The notes: generated from the letters alone by a model not told the origin. A stretch of DNA of 8,338 bases from Deltaproteobacteria bacterium (GCA_030593645.1 JAUVGT010000217.1:1-8338); one strand, 5' to 3'; shown: positions 1 to 6,860, counted from the stretch's first letter. Made by a program: numbers and translations.

Positions 1-120
1 AATACCGCGTACCATCGTTCCGGAACTATATGCTTCGGTAATTTTTCCATTTTCGACCACTGCTTCAATGCGCAGGTGTCCCTCAATCCTGGTTATCGGA
101 TCAACAACGATTCGTGTCAT
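1..120 (-). CDS. [NiFe]-hydrogenase large (catalytic) subunit, N-terminal fragment
   Basis: Only the first 40 codons lie in the window; the gene continues past the left edge. The translation starts MTRIVVDPITRIEGHLRIE and ends at SSGTMVRGI. DPITRIEGHLRIE is the hallmark N-terminus of the large subunit of group 1-like [NiFe] hydrogenases (HynB/HybC type). The final RG is the start of the RGxE segment that leads into the first nickel-binding CxxC motif, which lies off-window. The family performs reversible H2 oxidation at a Ni-Fe centre; group 1 enzymes usually face the periplasm with a small FeS subunit. The ATG at 120-118 is supported by a near-perfect Shine-Dalgarno at 136-127. The gene is first in its transcription unit: the next gene upstream is divergent, so no small-subunit gene precedes it. 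Subgroup and partner subunits cannot be judged from 40 residues. Confidence 0.9.
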   Translation of the reverse strand, partial: MTRIVVDPITRIEGHLRIEAVVENGKITEAYSSGTMVRGI

Positions 121-126
121 TATTCC

Positions 127-136
127 TCACCCCCTT
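127..136 (-). promoter_or_regulatory. Strong Shine-Dalgarno of the hydrogenase gene
   Basis: Read on the minus strand this is AAGGGGGTGA, 9 of 10 matches to the ideal AAGGAGGTGA, with 6 nt to the ATG. It fixes the start codon and suggests efficient translation. It is much stronger than the A/G-rich leaders of the other genes here. Confidence 0.75.
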
Positions 137-161
137 CAGACTTTTTGTTATTATTGACAGA

Positions 162-179
162 TTCATCTTTTTTGATGAA
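162..179. repeat. Small perfect palindrome in the hydrogenase leader
   Basis: TTCATC, six T, then GATGAA: a perfect 6-bp inverted repeat with a 6-nt spacer. It lies between the candidate hydrogenase promoter (188-216) and its Shine-Dalgarno, so it would be transcribed in the leader or could bind a protein. Its position in a divergent gap is compatible with an operator, but six base pairs in AT-rich DNA can arise by chance. Confidence 0.35.
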
Positions 180-187
180 GTTACAGT

Positions 188-216
188 AAAATATATCTGG
201 TTTTGAATTTAGTCAA
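188..216 (-). promoter_or_regulatory. Candidate sigma-70 promoter for the hydrogenase gene
   Basis: On the minus strand, TTGACT (216-211, 5 of 6 to consensus) is followed by TATATT (195-190, 5 of 6, spacing 15) or TATTTT (193-188, 4 of 6, spacing 17). The leader would be roughly 60 nt. No equally good plus-strand promoter was found for the divergent ygiM-like gene. Assignment is from hexamers only. Confidence 0.4.
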
Positions 217-258
217 GAAGCGATTTCAGAACGATTATTCTAAAAAGAAGAGCAGACT

Positions 259-924
259 ATGAAAAAATGTATTAAAATCTTAATTGGTGTCGGGATTTTC
301 GTGATTTTTATTAACCATACTGCCTGGGCCGATAAATTGTATATTACTGATATTCTTAAGTTAAGGCTTTGGGATGGGAAGGGTTCCGGGCATTCAGTAG
401 TAAAAATTGTTGGATCCGGCGATGTTGTCGATGTGATCTCCAGGGATGGTAAGTGGGCACAGGTGCGAACATCGGACGGAAAAGAAGGCTGGCTTCAAAG
501 CCGGTTTCTTGTTTCGAAAATGACTCACAGCAGGCGATTGGCAAGACTGGAAAGAAAGCACAAAGCGATGATCATACAAAACAGTGTGCTCCTGGAAGAG
601 AACGCTAAACTAAAAACCGAGAATAATAACCTGCAGACAGAATTAGATCGTATTGAAAAAACGTCCAGTGAACTCACTGAATCTTTTGAATCACTAAAAA
701 CCGAATCCGCCGGGTATGTGGCGCTTAAGGCAAAGTATGATAAGATCAGCTCGCAACAAAATGAGCAGGTCAAAAAAGTAAAAAAATTGGAAGACGAGCT
801 TGAGAATTATAAAACGAATTACACGATCCGTTGGTTCCTTACAGGGGCCGGTGTCCTGTGTTTTGGGGTAATTGTTGGTTTAAGTGCCAGGAGAAAGCCG
901 AGGAGATCGCTGCTGATTCGATAA
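259..924 (+). CDS. YgiM-type SH3b domain protein with coiled coil and C-terminal membrane anchor
   Basis: 221 residues with the architecture of the SH3-and-anchor family, to which E. coli YgiM belongs. Residues 1-24 are a signal peptide (MKK, hydrophobic core, AWA before DK). Residues ~25-88 form a bacterial SH3 domain with typical GDVVDVISRDGKWAQVRT and GKEGWLQSRFL segments. Residues ~90-190 are charged and Leu-rich, predicted coiled coil. Residues ~191-209 form one transmembrane helix (WFLTGAGVLCFGVIVGL), followed by the basic tail ARRKPRR, which should be cytosolic. The SH3b domain and coil are therefore likely periplasmic, anchored at the C-terminus. SH3b domains often bind cell-wall or protein ligands; the precise role of this family is not established. 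The leader AAGAAGAG gives only a weak Shine-Dalgarno. nadB follows after 51 bp on the same strand, so co-transcription is likely, though the functions have no evident link. Confidence 0.88.
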   Translation: MKKCIKILIGVGIFVIFINHTAWADKLYITDILKLRLWDGKGSGHSVVKIVGSGDVVDVISRDGKWAQVRTSDGKEGWLQSRFLVSKMTHSRRLARLERKHKAMIIQNSVLLEENAKLKTENNNLQTELDRIEKTSSELTESFESLKTESAGYVALKAKYDKISSQQNEQVKKVKKLEDELENYKTNYTIRWFLTGAGVLCFGVIVGLSARRKPRRSLLIR

Positions 925-931
925 ACGCAGG

Positions 932-951
932 GATCGGTGGGAGATCGGTGG
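932..951 (+). repeat. Short tandem duplication in the ygiM-nadB gap
   Basis: GATCGGTGG occurs at 932-940 and again at 943-951, an 11-bp period. It overlaps the upstream alternative GTG start of the nadB frame (937) and lies 25 bp before the chosen ATG. It may be a chance duplication; no function is claimed. Confidence 0.35.
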
Positions 952-975
952 TTCTGTGGGAATGGTGAACGGTTT

Positions 976-2613
976 ATGGCGATAAAAACAGACTTTTTGA
1001 TTATCGGCAGTGGTATTGCGGGAATTACTTTTGCGCTAAGAGCGGCGGAATTTGGCGATGTTGTCATGGTCACCAAAAAAGAGGCCATGGACAGCAGCAC
1101 AAATAAAGCCCAGGGAGGCATTGCTTCGGTTTTTGGAAACCTTGATTCATTTGAACATCATATCAATGATACCATATCCTCGGGAGACGGCCTGTGCAGC
1201 AGGGATGTTGTAGAAATGGTTATTAAGGACGGTCCGGAAAGGATCCGGGAACTGATGGAACTGGGTGTGGCATTTAATATTCAAAAGAAGGAAACCAGTC
1301 AGAACGGGCAACCGGTTTTTGATCTGGGGCGGGAAGGGGGACATTCTCATAACCGGATTGTACATGCCCATGATATGACAGGTAAAGCTGTTGAAGAGGT
1401 ACTTGTAAACCGGGCCCGAAAACACGATCGTATTACACTCTTTGAAAACCATATTGCGGTCGACCTGATTACCCATTCCACAAGAATAAAAAGCGGTCTT
1501 GTAACAACCACTCACGAAGATTTCTGTTGCGGGGCGTATGTCCTGAACCGGGAAACCCGGACAATCGAGACATTCAGTGCGGATATTACACTCCTTGCAT
1601 CAGGCGGTGCCGGGAAAGTTTATCTTTATACCAGCAATCCGGATATTGCCACCGGAGACGGGATCGCCATGGCATATCGTGTCGGGGCCACTGTGGCGAA
1701 TCTTGAGTTCGTGCAGTTCCATCCCACATGCCTTTATCATCCTGACGCAAAAAATTTTCTAATTTCAGAAGCTGTCAGGGGTGAAGGAGGCATACTGATT
1801 GATGAGAATGGTCATCCGTTTATGGAAAAATATGACCCCCGAAAGGACCTTGCCTGCAGGGATGTTGTTGCACGGGCCATTGATACAGAACTCAAGAAAA
1901 GTGGAAATGATGCCGCTTTCCTTGACATATCCCATAAAGATTCGGAATTTATTAAAAAGAGATTCCCAAATATCTATCAAAAATGTCTTTCATATGGAAT
2001 CGATATGACAAAAGAGCCGATACCGGTTGTACCGGCAGCCCATTATATGTGCGGCGGTGTTGCCACGGACATGTGCGGCCGAACAGACATACCAAGGCTC
2101 TACGCTGTCGGTGAAACAGCCTGTACCGGTCTTCACGGTGCAAACCGGCTTGCAAGTAATTCACTCCTTGAAGCACTTGTTTATTCTCACAGGGCCGCGA
2201 AACAGGCGATAGACGATTTTCAGAAGACGGATAAGCAGTCACTTCCGGGTGTACCCGACTGGGATGAAGTCGGTTCCACTGATAGTGATGAATTGATCAT
2301 GGTTGCCCACAACTGGGATGAAATCAGGCGGCTGATGTGGAACTATGTCGGCATTGTCAGATCAGACAAACGTCTTGAAAGGGCACAGCGCAGGATTGAA
2401 ATTATCAATAAAGAGATCAAGGACTATTACTGGAACTTTAAGGTATCGCCAGATTTGATAGAACTTCGAAATATCGCGGTAGTCGCTGAACTGATTATTA
2501 AATGCGCCATGCACCGTAAAGAAAGCCGGGGGCTTCACTACAATATCCAATATCCTGGTCATGATACTCACTGGGAAAAGGATACATTGTTAAGACGTCC
2601 GTTTATATCTTGA
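976..2613 (+). CDS. nadB: L-aspartate oxidase NadB
   Basis: 545 residues, about the usual family length. This FAD enzyme oxidises L-aspartate to iminoaspartate, which NadA condenses with dihydroxyacetone phosphate to quinolinate for NAD synthesis. In an anaerobe fumarate rather than O2 is the probable electron acceptor. Visible motifs: FAD-binding GSGIAG at 11-16; REGGHSH at 119-125; ASGGAGKVY at 208-216; QFHPT at 247-251; EAVRGEGG at 265-272; RDVVARAID at 295-303; AAHYMCGG at 354-361; GLHGANRLASNSLLE at 385-399. By motif alignment E120, H249, R295, H356 and R391 match the catalytic and substrate residues of E. coli NadB, so it should be active. The reading frame opens upstream at GTG 937, but ATG 976 is preferred: the family N-terminus begins there and GGTGA lies 7 nt upstream. 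nadA and nadC are not in the window. The TGA stop is the first triplet of repeat copy 1. Confidence 0.95.
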   Translation: MAIKTDFLIIGSGIAGITFALRAAEFGDVVMVTKKEAMDSSTNKAQGGIASVFGNLDSFEHHINDTISSGDGLCSRDVVEMVIKDGPERIRELMELGVAFNIQKKETSQNGQPVFDLGREGGHSHNRIVHAHDMTGKAVEEVLVNRARKHDRITLFENHIAVDLITHSTRIKSGLVTTTHEDFCCGAYVLNRETRTIETFSADITLLASGGAGKVYLYTSNPDIATGDGIAMAYRVGATVANLEFVQFHPTCLYHPDAKNFLISEAVRGEGGILIDENGHPFMEKYDPRKDLACRDVVARAIDTELKKSGNDAAFLDISHKDSEFIKKRFPNIYQKCLSYGIDMTKEPIPVVPAAHYMCGGVATDMCGRTDIPRLYAVGETACTGLHGANRLASNSLLEALVYSHRAAKQAIDDFQKTDKQSLPGVPDWDEVGSTDSDELIMVAHNWDEIRRLMWNYVGIVRSDKRLERAQRRIEIINKEIKDYYWNFKVSPDLIELRNIAVVAELIIKCAMHRKESRGLHYNIQYPGHDTHWEKDTLLRRPFIS

Positions 2614-2800
2614 CGGTCTCGTAAAAAGCCCAACTTCTGCGTTATGCTGCATTTTGCAATGATTCAACTCCCCTGTTAAATAAAAAGACAGATTTAACAG
2701 GGCGGGTCCGATAAGTACGCTTCATTATTACAAAATTTGCATGCCTTGAATTTGAATTTTTTACGAAACCGTCTCATTCGGACTTTTTACGAGACCATCA
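2611..2800. repeat. MITE-like fold-back repeat, copy 1 (expanded hairpin tip)
   Basis: About 190 bp bounded by TGACGGTCTCGTAAAAAG (2611-2628) and CTTTTTACGAGACCATCA (2783-2800), which match as inverted repeats at 17 of 18 positions. A second, internal right terminus lies at 2757-2774 (ending ACGAAACCGTCT). The left arm (2611-2667) matches copies 2 and 3 with four substitutions in 57 bp; the right arm (2711 onward) matches copy 3. Where copy 3 has six bases (CGTACT), copy 1 has 43 bp (2668-2710) carrying another palindrome. ATCT lies directly outside both ends (2607-2610 and 2801-2804), a possible 4-bp target duplication. No protein is encoded. It fills the gap between nadB and the next promoter, and its first triplet is the nadB stop codon. 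Probably a non-autonomous transposon; no transposase is present. Confidence 0.8.
2671..2702. repeat. Perfect 11-bp hairpin inside repeat copy 1
   Basis: CCCTGTTAAAT (2671-2681) pairs perfectly with ATTTAACAGGG (2692-2702) across a 10-nt loop (AAAAAGACAG). The segment is absent from copies 2 and 3 and sits at the tip of the larger fold-back. There is no T-run after it, so it is not a canonical terminator. Confidence 0.7.
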
Positions 2801-2850
2801 ATCTTAAGGTTCGCGCAAAAAGTAAAATCACATTTCTCACAGAGCTTTAA

Positions 2851-2879
2851 TTGACATACAGGTTAAAGATCATTATAAT
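2851..2879 (+). promoter_or_regulatory. Perfect-consensus sigma-70 promoter for the CorC-family gene
   Basis: TTGACA (2851-2856), a 17-bp spacer, then TATAAT (2874-2879): both hexamers match consensus exactly at optimal spacing. Transcription should start near 2886, giving a leader of about 54 nt before the ATG at 2940. The promoter begins 50 bp after the right end of repeat copy 1, so the gene need not rely on readthrough from nadB. Such an exact match predicts strong, largely unregulated expression. Confidence 0.82.
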
Positions 2880-2939
2880 CACCGAACAATACTCTACACT
2901 TATAGGTCACTGCCACTATTTATATATTAGGATTTCTTG

Positions 2940-4157
2940 ATGCTCCAACAAATTATAATTTTGATTGTATTGCTGATGCTTTCAGGATTTTTTTCTTCCG
3001 CGGAAACCGCTCTTTTTTCCATAAGCAAAGCAAAAGCCAGGCATTTAGCTAAAAAAAAAGAACGGGCAAATAAGCTGATTAAACAGATGAAAGAAGACCC
3101 CCACAGACTTCTTTCAACAATCCTTATCGGCAATAATCTGGTCAATGTGGCCGCGTCAGTTTTGGCGGCAGAGGTTACATCACATCTGGTCGCCAGCAAT
3201 GTCATCTTCTGGTATACCACCTTTATTATGACGTTCCTTATATTGATTTTTGGGGAAATATTTCCAAAATCAATTGCGACACGGAACAATATCCTGATCG
3301 CCCGGATTGTGATCTTTCCGGTTTACTGGCTTTCGGTTCTCTTTTTCCCTGTGATTATATTTCTTAATTTTATACCCAGGTTTACAGGTAAGATCCGGAA
3401 AAGACCCAATGTCACGGAAGAAGAGCTGATGACGTTCGTGGAGGTTGTTGAAGAGGAAGGTGAGATCAAGGCTGAAGAGAAAAGACTGATTCACAACATT
3501 TTTGAGCTGGATGATACCAACGCTTCAACAATCATGACTCCAAGGGGTGATATGTTTGTGATCGACGCGGATGAAGAATTGAAACTGGAAGAAATAGTAA
3601 AATCCGGATTTACCCGATTCCCGGTTATCGAAAAGGACATCGACCATGTCATCGGTGTTTTGCATTTAAAGGATCTGTTTCTTCATCACACCCAATCTCC
3701 CGGGAGCATGAATATCCGGAAAATCATGCACAAACCATATTTTGTGCCTGAATACATTAAGCTTGATTCGCTTCTTCGGCAATTCAGGAAAAAGCATCAC
3801 ATGGCCATTGTTGTTGATGAGCACGGCGGCGTGTCCGGGTTGATTACATTGGAAGACGCGCTTGAAGAGATTGTCGGCGAGATACGAGACGAGACAGATA
3901 AGGATGAACCGTATATTAAAAAACTTAAACCTAATGAATGGCTGGTTCCGGGCAAGTCGGACATTGATGAAGTAAATGAAAAAATACCGATGAATATCCC
4001 TGAATCAAGGGGTTATGATACTTTTTCAGGGTTTATCCTCGATAAAATCGAGAGAATTCCCCAGGAAAATGAAGAGATACAGATCGGCGAATTCCTGGTC
4101 AAAGTAAAGGAAAAAGACGGCAACAGGATCAGTAAGTATATTGTTAAACAACAATGA
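2940..4157 (+). CDS. CNNM (DUF21) / CBS-pair / CorC_HlyC membrane protein
   Basis: 405 residues from ATG 2940; an adjacent TTG (2937) is possible, but AGGA at 2929-2932 is better spaced for the ATG. Residues 1-~150 are the CNNM (DUF21) membrane domain with about three hydrophobic helices (5-25, ~60-82, ~88-106) plus ~115-145. It has the family segments SGFFSSAETALFSISK (15-30), TILIGNNLVNV (60-70) and GEIFPKSIA (105-113). Two CBS domains follow: ~195-248 (IMTPRGDMFVID, then FPVIEKDIDHVIGVLHLKDL) and ~260-318 (VVDEHGGVSGLITLEDALEEIVGEI). Residues ~325-403 form the CorC_HlyC domain. CBS pairs in this family bind adenosine nucleotides, and relatives such as MpfA and CorC are implicated in Mg2+ efflux; the substrate here is unproven. 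The name haemolysin is historical. It has its own strong promoter. The TGA stop is the first triplet of repeat copy 2. Confidence 0.92.
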   Translation: MLQQIIILIVLLMLSGFFSSAETALFSISKAKARHLAKKKERANKLIKQMKEDPHRLLSTILIGNNLVNVAASVLAAEVTSHLVASNVIFWYTTFIMTFLILIFGEIFPKSIATRNNILIARIVIFPVYWLSVLFFPVIIFLNFIPRFTGKIRKRPNVTEEELMTFVEVVEEEGEIKAEEKRLIHNIFELDDTNASTIMTPRGDMFVIDADEELKLEEIVKSGFTRFPVIEKDIDHVIGVLHLKDLFLHHTQSPGSMNIRKIMHKPYFVPEYIKLDSLLRQFRKKHHMAIVVDEHGGVSGLITLEDALEEIVGEIRDETDKDEPYIKKLKPNEWLVPGKSDIDEVNEKIPMNIPESRGYDTFSGFILDKIERIPQENEEIQIGEFLVKVKEKDGNRISKYIVKQQ

Positions 4158-4294
4158 CGGTCTCGTAAAAAGTCCAACTTCTGCGTTGTGCTGCATTTCG
4201 CAATCATTCAACGCAAGCATATTTCGAGCTTTTGCAACGCAGCCGAATGGGATGATTCGCCCCTTAAAATGTGAAGTTATTTTTACGCGAGCCC
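4155..4294. repeat. MITE-like fold-back repeat, copy 2 (divergent right half)
   Basis: The left 59 bp (from TGACGGTCTCGTAAAAAG to ATTCAACG, 4155-4213) is identical to copy 3. The sequence then departs: the right part lacks the AAGTACGCTTCAT arm and ends in a degenerate terminus (GTTATTTTTACGCGAGCCC, 4276-4294) that only loosely mirrors the left end. It therefore looks chimeric or heavily rearranged. It fills the gap between the converging CorC-family and SLC12-like genes, where folded transcripts could limit readthrough from either side. Its first triplet is the stop codon of the upstream gene. The right boundary is uncertain. Confidence 0.7.
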
Positions 4295-4321
4295 TAAGCA
4301 TTCTTGGGTACTCTGCGAGTA
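4292..4321. other. Two small hairpins beyond the SLC12-like stop codon
   Basis: CCCTAAG/CTTGGG (4292-4307, one bulge) and TACTC-TGC-GAGTA (4309-4321) form short stems just downstream of the minus-strand stop. Neither is followed by a T-run on either strand, so they are not canonical rho-independent terminators. They may help end convergent transcription. Confidence 0.25.
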
Positions 4322-4325
4322 GCAC

Positions 4326-6860
4326 TTACTTTTTCTCTTTTGCACCGATGTCTTCCGCATCTTTAGCTGCGGTCTCGGCCCTGGCTCTGGCTTTAGCGGA
4401 ACGACGGGCAGCCATGTCTGCGCGGGACTTTGTTTTTTCCACATCAGCCTTTATATCCTTCAGATTTTCATCTTTTATTCCGGTTACACCTGTTTCCTGC
4501 GTTTTATTCAGTTTTTCTTCTGCGGATTCAGCCTCTTTCACCGCCTTTGCGGCTATTTTTTCCGCCTTCTTGACCCGTTCTTCAGCATCGGAGAGGGTGT
4601 CCAATGCCGCGGCGATATCCCCTGCCTTTCCTTTTTCAGGTTCAGCATCAAGGTCGATATCTTCTGCTGCGATCACAAGTACTGTGATCGGTAATTTTTT
4701 TATTATTTCATCGACCCTCTCGCCAAAGGGGTCGAGAAGCAGGTTGTTTCGAAAACGAAAAGGAAAAAATACTATTGTGGCATCTGACGAATACGCGGCA
4801 ACAGTATCCGCGTCAACACTGGCAACGATTTCAGGTTCCGCCTCGATACGGATTTCATCCAGATACTTTTTTAAATCATCCACGGTTTCGCCGGATTCTT
4901 TATCAAATCCGGCTTCAAGGACACGAATTTTCGCTTCATGACAGGGTGCCCGGCGCGCAACCAGATAGGCAAGAAGAAGCATCAGGCGGCTCGTGGCATC
5001 ATTCCACCACCACACATCGATCCTTCTTTTTTCAAGTGATTGTGCTTCCAGCTTAACCCATTCTTCATGGCGGGCATTTAAAACCGCGATGTTGCATCCG
5101 AACCGAAACGCGGCCCGTAAATTTCGGCCATAAAGCATATTCAGGGTCTCAGGGTTTTGATGCACATCCTGTTCGATCCAGTTTAAAAGAACCGTGTTTG
5201 CCCTGAGCGGTCCGATACCATTTGCCTGGACCAGTGTGTGAACGGCCTGGTGTATATTTGTGGTAGAGACCGCCAGAGGAAACGCTTCGAGTCCGTTTTC
5301 CTTGATATCCCTGCGGAGCTCATCAACGGCTTTTTGTTTGAGCTTCGGCATTCCCGGGCCCTTTCCTTCAAGTATTCTTACAACAGTGGTAAATCCGCTT
5401 CGGCCCTGAATCCACCCGGCGAACTTCAGGAGCTGTTTTCTCCTTTCCGGATGGTCAGAAAAGAGGAGAAGCTGCGGCCGCCAGTCTCTTGGGTGTTCGA
5501 TTTCGTCTGCGGCAGCAAGAAGATTTTTTCTGACTCGCTGAAGCAGATTGCTTCTCCAGCTGTCGGCCCAGCGAGAAGGGCCTGCGGTTCTTTTTAGATA
5601 CTGGTATATGGCAAACAAAACCGCCGCGGCAATAAAACCGGCCGTAAGGTTGATGGCCAGCATTGCGCCAATGCACGCGAATGCACCGGCCAGGCTTACA
5701 CGGTAATTGTAAAGTTTAAATCTGGGACGAAAAGAAGGGCTTTCGCCTCTGGCTTCAAAATAGGTGGCATAGTTTAAAAGACCGTATGATATCAGAAAAA
5801 ACATGGACACCACGGGTGCGATGATATTCAGTTTTCCAAGACATATTGTGGCTAACGCGATGGCAGCGGAAAGAAGTACGCCGCGCCTGGGGTTTCCCGA
5901 GGGTCCATAACCTTTCGCGAAAGGAAGAAGAAAAGGAAATATCCTGTCACCGGAAAGAGACTGAAGGATGCGCGGCGCGCCGAGAAACGAAGCCATTGCC
6001 GAAGAAAGTGTAGCCGCGATGACCCCCGCGGTAATCAGGAAATCAATGGCAGCGATCCTGTTCATAGCGTTATAATCGCCGATCATTGTTTCCCTGGGTA
6101 AGGACCCGGCGAATACTGCCGCGGCTAAAAAATAAACAAGGATTGAAAGACCTACTGCCAGGAAAGTACCAAGCGGCAGGCTTTTTCCCGGGTCCTTCAG
6201 ATCACCGGACATGCTGACACCCTGTGTAAAACCTGTCACAGCAGGAAAGAAAATAGCGAAGAGTACCCAGAAATTTAATCCGGACTCGGGAGCGGTCCAG
6301 TTTTCAGAAAAAAGTGAAACACTGAAATCAGAAAACCCTCCGGTAAAAAAAGATATCAGAGCCGCGGTCAGTATGGTCATGACCACATATTGAAATTTTG
6401 TGGCCCAGTCCGTTCCGAGCCAGGCAAATATAAATAAAAAGGCGACCGAACTTGCGGCAATGATCTGGGGCAATAGTTCTGAATTAAAAGGAAGCATCCC
6501 TGACAGTACTTCTCCAAAACCGATGCAGTAGAAAGCTATCGAAACAGACTGGGCAAGATAAAGCACAATGCCGATAGCGCCCCCGAATTCGAGACCCAGT
6601 GTCCGGGAGATCAGGTAATAATCGCCGCCGCCTTTGACTTTTAGATTTGTAGCGATTGCGGAAAGGGAGATGGTGGTCAGCACGGATATTCCGTTTGCCA
6701 GTAAAAGTATGACCAGGGCGCGTCCAAGCCCTGCGTTACCCACCACGTATCCAAGACGTAAAAAGAGTATGATACCGAGAATGGTTAAAACACTCGGTGT
6801 GAACACTCCCGCAAAAGTCCCCAGTTTCCCGCCTGTATTTTTTTCATTTATTTGATTCAT
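4326..6860 (-). CDS. SLC12-type (cation-chloride cotransporter-like) APC-superfamily permease
   Basis: 844 residues from the ATG at 6860, which begins MNQINEKNTGG; the open frame runs 34 codons further upstream into epmA but lacks family-like sequence there. A weak GAAGAAGA Shine-Dalgarno precedes it. Residues ~15-422 form about 12 membrane helices. SLC12-like signatures are LGIILFLRLGYVVGNAGL (28-45), GGAIGIVLYLAQSVSIAFY (93-111), AIFFPAVTGFTQG (202-214), SGDLKDPGKSLPLGT (218-232) and SFRPRFKLYNYRVSLAGA (376-393). Residues ~430-740 are a soluble region starting near DWRPQLLLF (459-467), as in eukaryotic cotransporters, where this part is regulatory. The last ~105 residues (from ~740) are rich in Ala, Lys and Glu and probably coiled coil. 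Family members co-transport Na+ and/or K+ with Cl-; some bacterial relatives are labelled amino-acid permeases, so the substrate is open. It follows epmA by 46 bp on the same strand, probably one operon. Confidence 0.85.
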   Translation of the reverse strand: MNQINEKNTGGKLGTFAGVFTPSVLTILGIILFLRLGYVVGNAGLGRALVILLLANGISVLTTISLSAIATNLKVKGGGDYYLISRTLGLEFGGAIGIVLYLAQSVSIAFYCIGFGEVLSGMLPFNSELLPQIIAASSVAFLFIFAWLGTDWATKFQYVVMTILTAALISFFTGGFSDFSVSLFSENWTAPESGLNFWVLFAIFFPAVTGFTQGVSMSGDLKDPGKSLPLGTFLAVGLSILVYFLAAAVFAGSLPRETMIGDYNAMNRIAAIDFLITAGVIAATLSSAMASFLGAPRILQSLSGDRIFPFLLPFAKGYGPSGNPRRGVLLSAAIALATICLGKLNIIAPVVSMFFLISYGLLNYATYFEARGESPSFRPRFKLYNYRVSLAGAFACIGAMLAINLTAGFIAAAVLFAIYQYLKRTAGPSRWADSWRSNLLQRVRKNLLAAADEIEHPRDWRPQLLLFSDHPERRKQLLKFAGWIQGRSGFTTVVRILEGKGPGMPKLKQKAVDELRRDIKENGLEAFPLAVSTTNIHQAVHTLVQANGIGPLRANTVLLNWIEQDVHQNPETLNMLYGRNLRAAFRFGCNIAVLNARHEEWVKLEAQSLEKRRIDVWWWNDATSRLMLLLAYLVARRAPCHEAKIRVLEAGFDKESGETVDDLKKYLDEIRIEAEPEIVASVDADTVAAYSSDATIVFFPFRFRNNLLLDPFGERVDEIIKKLPITVLVIAAEDIDLDAEPEKGKAGDIAAALDTLSDAEERVKKAEKIAAKAVKEAESAEEKLNKTQETGVTGIKDENLKDIKADVEKTKSRADMAARRSAKARARAETAAKDAEDIGAKEKK

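Noticed and set aside
154..241. TTGACA (154-159) and TATTCT (236-241) as a promoter for the ygiM-like gene
   Set aside because: No -10 hexamer lies at an acceptable distance from the TTGACA, and no -35 precedes TATTCT at 15-19 bp. The true promoter of this gene remains unidentified.
2671..2702. The 11-bp hairpin as a rho-independent terminator for nadB
   Set aside because: It is followed by GCGGGTCCG rather than a T-run, and on the other strand likewise lacks a T-run.
4026..4325. Minus-strand open frame of 99 codons across repeat copy 2
   Set aside because: It is made of the repeat plus antisense of the CorC-family gene. It shares the peptide LNDCEMQHNAEVGLFTRP with the frame at 8008-8277 only because both cross the identical 59-bp repeat arm. 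This peptide is a phantom product of the repeat.
4141..4941. Long plus-strand open frame (266 codons), Ser/Ala/Phe-rich
   Set aside because: Antisense to the C-terminal part of the SLC12-like permease; composition reflects the complementary Lys/Glu/Ala-rich tail, and its start lies in the repeat.
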